Shown piece after piece: positions 58,872 to 64,000 of a stretch of 64,000 nucleotides of DNA (its first letter is position 1; every line of letters begins with the position of its first letter). The position numbers and the translations under genes are program-made. The notes under the pieces were generated by a model, which was not told where the DNA came from, ran no database searches, and saw only the letters and a program-made list of their open reading frames with translations. Location of the stretch: assembly GCA_015680685.1 (NCBI GenBank), contig MNCI01001825.1, forward strand, positions 312,195-376,194, given 5' to 3'. The stretch is from Gnetum montanum (lineage: Eukaryota > Streptophyta > Gnetopsida > Gnetales > Gnetaceae).

Positions 58872-59099
58872 AGTAAAAACTTGTCCTCGAGTTCCTTTAC
58901 AATTTGAAAGGTAAGGACTTCTTATTACAACACACATGACTTGACACACATGACACAACACCAATTTTACTAACGCACCAAGTGCCCAAGTGTACAGAGA
59001 AGGACAAATTACAAAATGGTTGTGTTCAAAGACAAAATTGAACACTTCGATGATCTTGGATTCTTTGCTATGTTGAAAGATGCAAAAATTGCTAGAGAA

Positions 59100-62002
59100 G
59101 ATCACACCATCCTTGGTGGCGATGGTTCTGACGGACCTTCACCAGGCTCTAGCACATGTGGCAGTGGTGGTGTGGATGATGGTTGTACCATAGCAACTGC
59201 AACTTCCGAAGGCAACCAAATTGCCTCCAAGAGAGCCCTCATTTTTTCTTCCTTACTTCTGGGATCATTCACTGTCCAAGCAGCTTTGCCAATGTGTGTT
59301 GGGACTGGAACCTCCCAAGGGCATGGAAGCGTAGGGAAGAGTTCTTTCAAATTGACAAAATAGGCTACCAACTACTTTCGTTCGATGTCAAATGCTCGAA
59401 TTATTGTCTGCAGCTGCTGGTAGTCATTCATTTGTCGGGCCAAGTTCTCAACGACCGCATGTTGCCCTTCAAAACTTCTACAGAGAACCTCGAGTTTCGC
59501 ATTTGCTATTTCCAATTTTTGTTTTGTCACTTTGTGCGCTTGGAACTTGCCCTCGTATAAAGAATACGAGGAGGCCAATTGCTTTTCTAGGTCAAACCGT
59601 GGTCTCCCAGCTATTAGCATAGCCAGGTTTGCATAGCGAAGGTTGGCCGACTTCATGTACTCTATCATTTCTTCAATTTATAGTTTCTTGAGGCGGATTT
59701 TAGCCTGGTTGTAGGCATTCAACCCATCAAAGATAGGTTGCCATACCTCGCCTCCTTCTCAAAGCTATTGGAGTGCTTAGTTCAATTTGGCCTTAGCGAC
59801 TTGAATATGATTTTCATTCACTTCCTTCTGTAATCCCACTTGGTCCCTATCATAATTTTTAACTTTTTTAAATTTAAGGGCTTCACTTTTCCAAGCAGCG
59901 ATTTCGATGGTTGATTTCTATCGTAAGGCACAAACCTCCTCCATAGACATATTTCAATTTTTGGCGGCCAACCTCCTCACATCAATGTTCACCCTGGCTA
60001 GCTCTTCCTGCTGTTGGTGAATAAAGCTTTTCATGTGCTCATTTTCAGCACCCACATTGCACAGGTAATGGACTTCCGTGGTCAGCCTGACATTCTCCTA
60101 GCGAACCTTTGTTAAGTCCTTGTTTAGATGTTACACATGAGCATCTGCCAAGGACTTATTGAGGATCGCCAACTCTCGCTCATCCTCAACTATCTGGATT
60201 TTGACTTGAAGCTGTCAAAAAGCCTCATCTCTAGTGAGTTCACGGTTAAGGAGAGCTGGATTGGCAAGTTGGGCCCTTAATTGGGAAAATTCTATTACTA
60301 AGCGTTGACAATTGGCTTAAGCAACTTCGAGTTGCCCCTCCAAGATGAGGCTCTAACCCCTTGCCGAGAGCAGCTTCAACTGGGTTGCAGTGATGTTATC
60401 CGAAAGATCAAAAACATCTAGAAGTAGTTGCCCGATTCCCACTAGTCGGTCCAACAATTCTTTATGTTGGGCTGCATCGATCCTGCTACGTGAAGTCCCA
60501 GCAGATGCCTATACATCTTCGAGTCCATGTACATCTAGTACAGGTGCCACCGATGCATTGAGGGTTGCAGCAATCATATCAGCAACCACTTCGACTGCAA
60601 TCTCCTGTCCTTGGTCCTGCATCACTAGGACTGTCGCCCCCTCTCCATCCTCCAAGCATATCGAAAAAGTAGTGGCATTCCCTGAAATTTCAAGAAACAA
60701 CTATTGGATGGATACCGTTGCTTCTCGAACACTAGGATCAATTCTTGTGGGTACTTGTGTTCGGGCAACAGAGAATATCAGCCCTGCTCTTTCTAGTAGA
60801 CTTACTGATCGAGCCACTTGCTCCAAATGGCTCATTGCTGGGTGATAAACCGAAGGGTCTTCTCCTCCATTGGTCCCTCTAGATTGCTCTTGTTGGCTCA
60901 AGAGCGATTGTCGGATTTCGTGTATATGTTCTCCGATTATTTGCGAACCCAACCTCATTGCTTGCAGAGGTGGTGGAGGTGGTTGTTTTTCTTCCTTAGT
61001 TTGTGTGGTGGCCGAAGTCCTATCTTTCATCATTTCCCACCATGAGGCAATCAGGGCATGCTGAAATGTATCGTTGGCGTATCTTGCTATCCCTACTCAT
61101 TTGCATAATTTTCTGATTAAGCAAGGGAAGGGTAGAGATCACCTTCCATGTTCTCTTTCAGCGAACCTTTTTTGAATCTCTAAAAACAACAATTGTGAAA
61201 GGCTCATTAGGAATTTTCCGCTTAGAGCGGCACACGAATGAGCGGAGAAGGTAGTGATTTTGTTGGGTCTCACTGTTGGGTTCAGGTGGTAAGACGTAAT
61301 TTTTGCATACACCCTCTCCACGGTGATCAGAGTGTTGAACTCTTTGCGATCCACCCCATAGCACCGCCTAATCCACTCCCCTTTTACCTTGGGATCCGCC
61401 TACTTAGGGATCTTTGCCACATCAAATCTGATCTCAGGCAACCNCTACTTAGGGATCTTTGCCACATCAAATCTGATCTCAGGCAACCCCAAAGCTTGTG
61501 CGATCGCTTTTGCAGAGTAAGAGACATAGATGTCCTTGATTCTTACTCTGGACCCCGTCTGCCAATTTGTCTAGAAGAGGTAAGTCTCTCCTAAGTACCA
61601 TTCACCACTAAATGTGATGATTGGCCACATAGGGGAGTTTTGTAATTGGAGCTTCACATCTTCTAGCACATTCTCAAGAAATGGTCCAAAGTTCAGTTCT
61701 TGTAGGACCATTCATTGCACCTCCCTTGTTCTGATAGCATCAAGACATGCCTGGGTCAAGGTGACCTCAAGCCGTGGTGCTATCGTCGGAGTCTCATCCC
61801 CTTGTGATTATTCACTGGGGGTCTCCTCTTTAGGAATCTGATGAACAAATTCCACATCAGGCCCTTCGCAGAGATGGCCAGTTGCATGGGAGCCCTCCAC
61901 ATGCTTTGGGTGTTGCACACCTTGTCCTCTTCCTATTCGTGGTCACTTGTCCCTAGGTTGTGATGGTCCTTCTCCCCTTGGATGCCTTGGTTTCGGTGCC
62001 AC
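59100..62002 (-). pseudogene. ORF3 of element F, near full length but broken
   Basis: Begins after TTTGATTGCAG at 62003 with GTGGCACCG (ATGGCACC in B). Order: VEFVHQIPKEETPSE (about 61840), PRLEVTLTQACLDAI, MVLQELNFGPFLENVLEDV, GEWYLGETYLF (about 61600), a middle domain (61354-61060, with AKITSYHLNPT and QKRFAEREHGR) and a Pro/Gln linker (61033-60701). Then VAPVLDVHGLEDV (about 60510), a long Leu/Glu/Gln/Lys coiled-coil region to 59372 (YMKSANLRYANLAML, KQKLEIANAKLEVL) and a C-terminal segment (59371-59102, NLKELFPTLPCPW). About 900 codons in all, with scattered stops. I recognise no catalytic domain. Its position matches env-like ORFs of Athila elements, without membrane features. Confidence 0.65.
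61400..61488. other. 44-bp direct duplication flanking a single N (assembly join)
   Basis: N at 61444 separates two identical copies (61400-61443, 61445-61488) in ORF3 of element F. Confidence 0.8.
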
Positions 62003-62030
62003 CTGCAATCAAACATAACCACTAATTAAA
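62003..62030 (-). other. Conserved splice-acceptor-like site before ORF3 (element F)
   Basis: GTTATGTTTGATTGCAG ends at 62003. Equivalent sites are TTGATTGTAG (9914), AACTGTAG (16478), ATGATTATAG (29431) and GTGATTATAG (33772). ORF3 could therefore be translated from a spliced RNA. The donor is not identified. Confidence 0.5.
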
Positions 62031-62252
62031 TTGTGCACAAGTTGCTCAAAATGGCCCTTATAAACCTTCTTAGTTTGACTAAATTATGTGCTGGCACGTG
62101 CATCCCATTAAATCTCCCAGAGTATTAGTTGATGGGCTAGAACAAAAAACAATTTGGGGATGAGTTGGAGTTTAAACTATTGTTTTCTATTTCTTCCCTT
62201 AAGAGGTGTTAAGTCTATACTAAATTTAATTTTAATTACAATAGACCTCACC

Positions 62253-62327
62253 NNNNNNNNNNNNNNNNNNNNNNNNNNNNNNNNNNNNNNNNNNNNNNNN
62301 NNNNNNNNNNNNNNNNNNNNNNNNNNN
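62253..62327. other. Assembly gap (75 N)
   Basis: N run between the promoter-like block and the ORF3 acceptor of element F. Confidence 0.95.
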
Positions 62328-62449
62328 GAAGGATAGGGTGATTAGGATGCACAATAGACAACGTAAATGCTTGGAAGAAGAGGTAAGGTAGAAAAAATGA
62401 AAAATCTCCCCCCAATTTGTTTGCAAATTGAACAACAATGTAAGGAGCA

Positions 62450-62575
62450 ATGGGGATATATATAGGGGTTTATGGCTACGTTGATGGGGTCGCGTATACG
62501 CGAATGCATATATGCAGGGGGCTACATATACGGGGCCCTGTATACGTAGGGGGTTGCACCCATTGACCAGCATTG
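62450..62575 (-). promoter_or_regulatory. Internal promoter-like block of element F
   Basis: On the minus strand, CTACGTATACAGGGCCCCGTATAT... and GCGTATACGCGACCCCATCAACG (62475-62565) resemble the U3 repeats of F's own LTR (GCGTATACGGGG, CGTCGACACAGCCCCGTTGATG at 58740-58835). CCCTATATATATCC follows at 62453-62466 in the transcription direction. About 450 bp upstream of ORF3. Confidence 0.5.
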
Positions 62576-62814
62576 ACCCGATAAAGGAAAGCCCAAAAAA
62601 ATTGATTCAAAATGCCAAATTGGGATGATTTAGGAGCTCTAGAGACCGGGAACTCGACTGGGAGTAAGAGGAAGGTAAGTGGGGCGAAAAAGGGAGTCAA
62701 AAGTAGGAGAATGTTGTGAGAAAGAACATCGCAAAGAAGAAGTTCAGCAATGGGCATCATGAGAACAATCAACCAACAAAATCAAGGGGATGGGAGACTA
62801 ACAAACGGGACCAG

Positions 62815-62873
62815 GGATATGCAAGTAGGTCCTCCCCATAATAGGCAATAGCCTTAATAGCCCTTGCATATCC
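62815..62873 (-). promoter_or_regulatory. Conserved hairpin II (element F copy)
   Basis: GGATATGCAAG and CTTGCATATCC are perfect complements over 11 bp, enclosing the TATGGGGAGGACCTA block (minus strand). Confidence 0.7.
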
Positions 62874-63410
62874 TCAATCACCGGAGTTCGTGGGCCCCAG
62901 AGTTAAGAAATGGTGATCACAAGTTAATACTCCCATCCATGAGAACCTACTGAAGCATGAGGAGTTCATAGAAATCATGACAAACTATCAAAACATAAGA
63001 CGGGCAGTGAGGTGAGTCACGGAGAGAAATGGGTGAAGAGAGAGGAGTGAGAATTGGAATTCCGATTATCGGTCACATGAAACCCCATGTGAAGTTGTGG
63101 TTAAGTGACCCGGTAGGGCCTTTTTTGAGTTCAGATGCAAAACCAACCACATATAGTGACATTGTAGCAACATGAAAAGACCTGTCCACCCCCCAAGTGT
63201 ACAAAAATGCACCCACAGAGAGCCACCACTCCAATAGGCGTAAGAGGAAGGAAGTGAAATAGGACTAAGTTAGAGGGGATGATGTGAGTCCCATAACTAG
63301 TGCTTGTGGCCCATGAGAGGCGGTCTAAGGGTTGTGCTTTTTAATTTTCTTTTTATTTCGTGGGAACCACACCATGCAAAGGCCCATGCTTGGTTGCATG
63401 CATTTGACTA

Positions 63411-63473
63411 AGGGGTGTGCTTTGAATCCTCATGTTTTTTTTTTTTTTGCATTTCTTGATGAGGACCACACCA
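63411..63473 (-). promoter_or_regulatory. Conserved hairpin I (element F copy 2)
   Basis: Minus strand GGTGTGGTCCTCAT pairs with ATGAGGATTCAAAGCACACC around an A-only loop. A weaker first copy is at 63328-63372. Confidence 0.6.
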
Positions 63474-64000
63474 TGCAAGGCCAAATTGCCAAGGAGCTTC
63501 CTTGTAGAAAAGAACTTGGAGTGGTAAGAAATCCATAAGGGCACTCCTGCAACCCAGGGGGTAGAAGAGGATGACAAATGTTGCATTCCCCTTGAAGTCA
63601 CACCTGATTCAAACCATTGGGTCATCCTTGAGTCTAGAAACTACACAAGTCACACATGAATTTAAATGTTTCTTAAGTGAATGGGGTTGCATGTTTTCAA
63701 AGGGAGGAAAACCATGGAGTGGATGAATGGGTGGATGACATGGACTCACTACCGATTTTATGAGATGAAAGTAGACGTAAATTCCAAGGACAAAAATGTA
63801 AGGGCAAGAGCAAGATAAAATAGGTGAACCATTTCACGTGACCCATCACAACGAAAACCATTCGCACCATACACCTGATGACAATAAGATGATTTATTAG
63901 TAACCAACTAGAAATGAAACACACACACACACACTTATAAGCAAGCAACAAAGAAATGGAAAAGTAATTAAAGAAAGAAACACTTGGTAAGAATTGGAAA

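Larger units (their letters stand above)
57957..64000 (-). mobile_element. Element F: 3' half of a minus-strand Ty3/gypsy element with long ORF3
   Basis: From right to left: tail with two hairpin I copies and hairpin II, promoter-like block, acceptor, ORF3, polypurine tract and 3' LTR (58857-57957). gag, pol and the 5' LTR would lie beyond 64000. It is inserted in, or adjoins, the LINE ending at 57956. Confidence 0.8.
62576..64000 (-). other. Non-coding tail of element F
   Basis: Contains hairpin II (62815-62873), hairpin I twice (63328-63372 and 63411-63473), blocks shared with the tails of B and C (TTCAAAGCACACCCC, GTGTGACTTCAAGGGGA near 63590-63605) and a (GT)n run (63918-63934). The strand has no supportable frame. 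Confidence 0.6.

Noticed and set aside
59016-59363. Plus-strand frames opposite ORF3 of element F (also 60390-60845)
   Set aside because: Shadows; the minus strand matches el0 ORF3 in order.

Overview
This window looks like a repeat-dominated stretch of a large plant nuclear genome. The evidence is layers of decayed plant-type Ty3/gypsy LTR retrotransposons without a chromodomain, LINEs of two kinds, and one spliced gene of a plant-specific family (DUF1635). A gymnosperm or another big-genome seed plant is my inference; the species cannot be read from the sequence. There are no bacterial genes, CRISPR arrays or recognisable tRNA/rRNA genes.

Layout. 1-290: end of a minus-strand LTR. 291-3203: downstream ORF ('ORF3'), polypurine tract and 3' LTR of an old element (el0). 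3204-3931: an older LTR (LTR X) whose pieces reappear at 11375-11389, 17841-17860 and 19836-19926, split by later insertions. 3932-11374: element 1 (LTR pair, perfect GCAAT target duplication, gag, no pol). 11390-17840: element 2 (LTR pair, gag, no pol). About 17861-19835: LINE reverse-transcriptase fragment. 20000-29661: element B, the only copy with 5' LTR, primer site, gag, protease, RT, RNase H, integrase, tail and start of ORF3. 29662-35282: element D (LTR pair, perfect CCTAG duplication, gag, no pol), inserted inside ORF3 of B. 35312 to about 40560: element C (gag tail to pol to tail). About 40570-45102, minus: element E (gag-protease with an internal deletion of RT to integrase, best-preserved primer site). 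45103 to about 46560, minus: RTE-like LINE. About 46560-55260: low-copy island with the DUF1635 gene on the minus strand (exon 1 52237-52278, exon 2 49431-51113). 55268-57956: LINE with ORF1 and endonuclease. 57957-64000, minus: 3' half of element F (tail, near full-length ORF3, polypurine tract, 3' LTR).

All LTR elements belong to one broad family. LTRs are about 850-980 bp, begin TGATGA and end TCATCA, and are followed by a primer site resembling the tRNA-Asp site of Athila/Tat elements. Their plan is gag, pol, a tail of about 2 kb, a downstream ORF behind a conserved splice-acceptor-like site, polypurine tract, LTR. Almost every reading frame is broken; these are relics.

The most unusual features are in the tail between pol (or gag) and ORF3. 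It holds two hairpins whose arms change in a compensatory way between copies. In three elements it also holds a second copy of the element's own LTR promoter-type repeats followed by a TATA-like sequence. This suggests structured RNA signals and an internal promoter for ORF3. A polypurine-like motif recurs at several internal positions in different reading frames. Four single-N sites flanked by exact duplications look like assembly joins, not biology.
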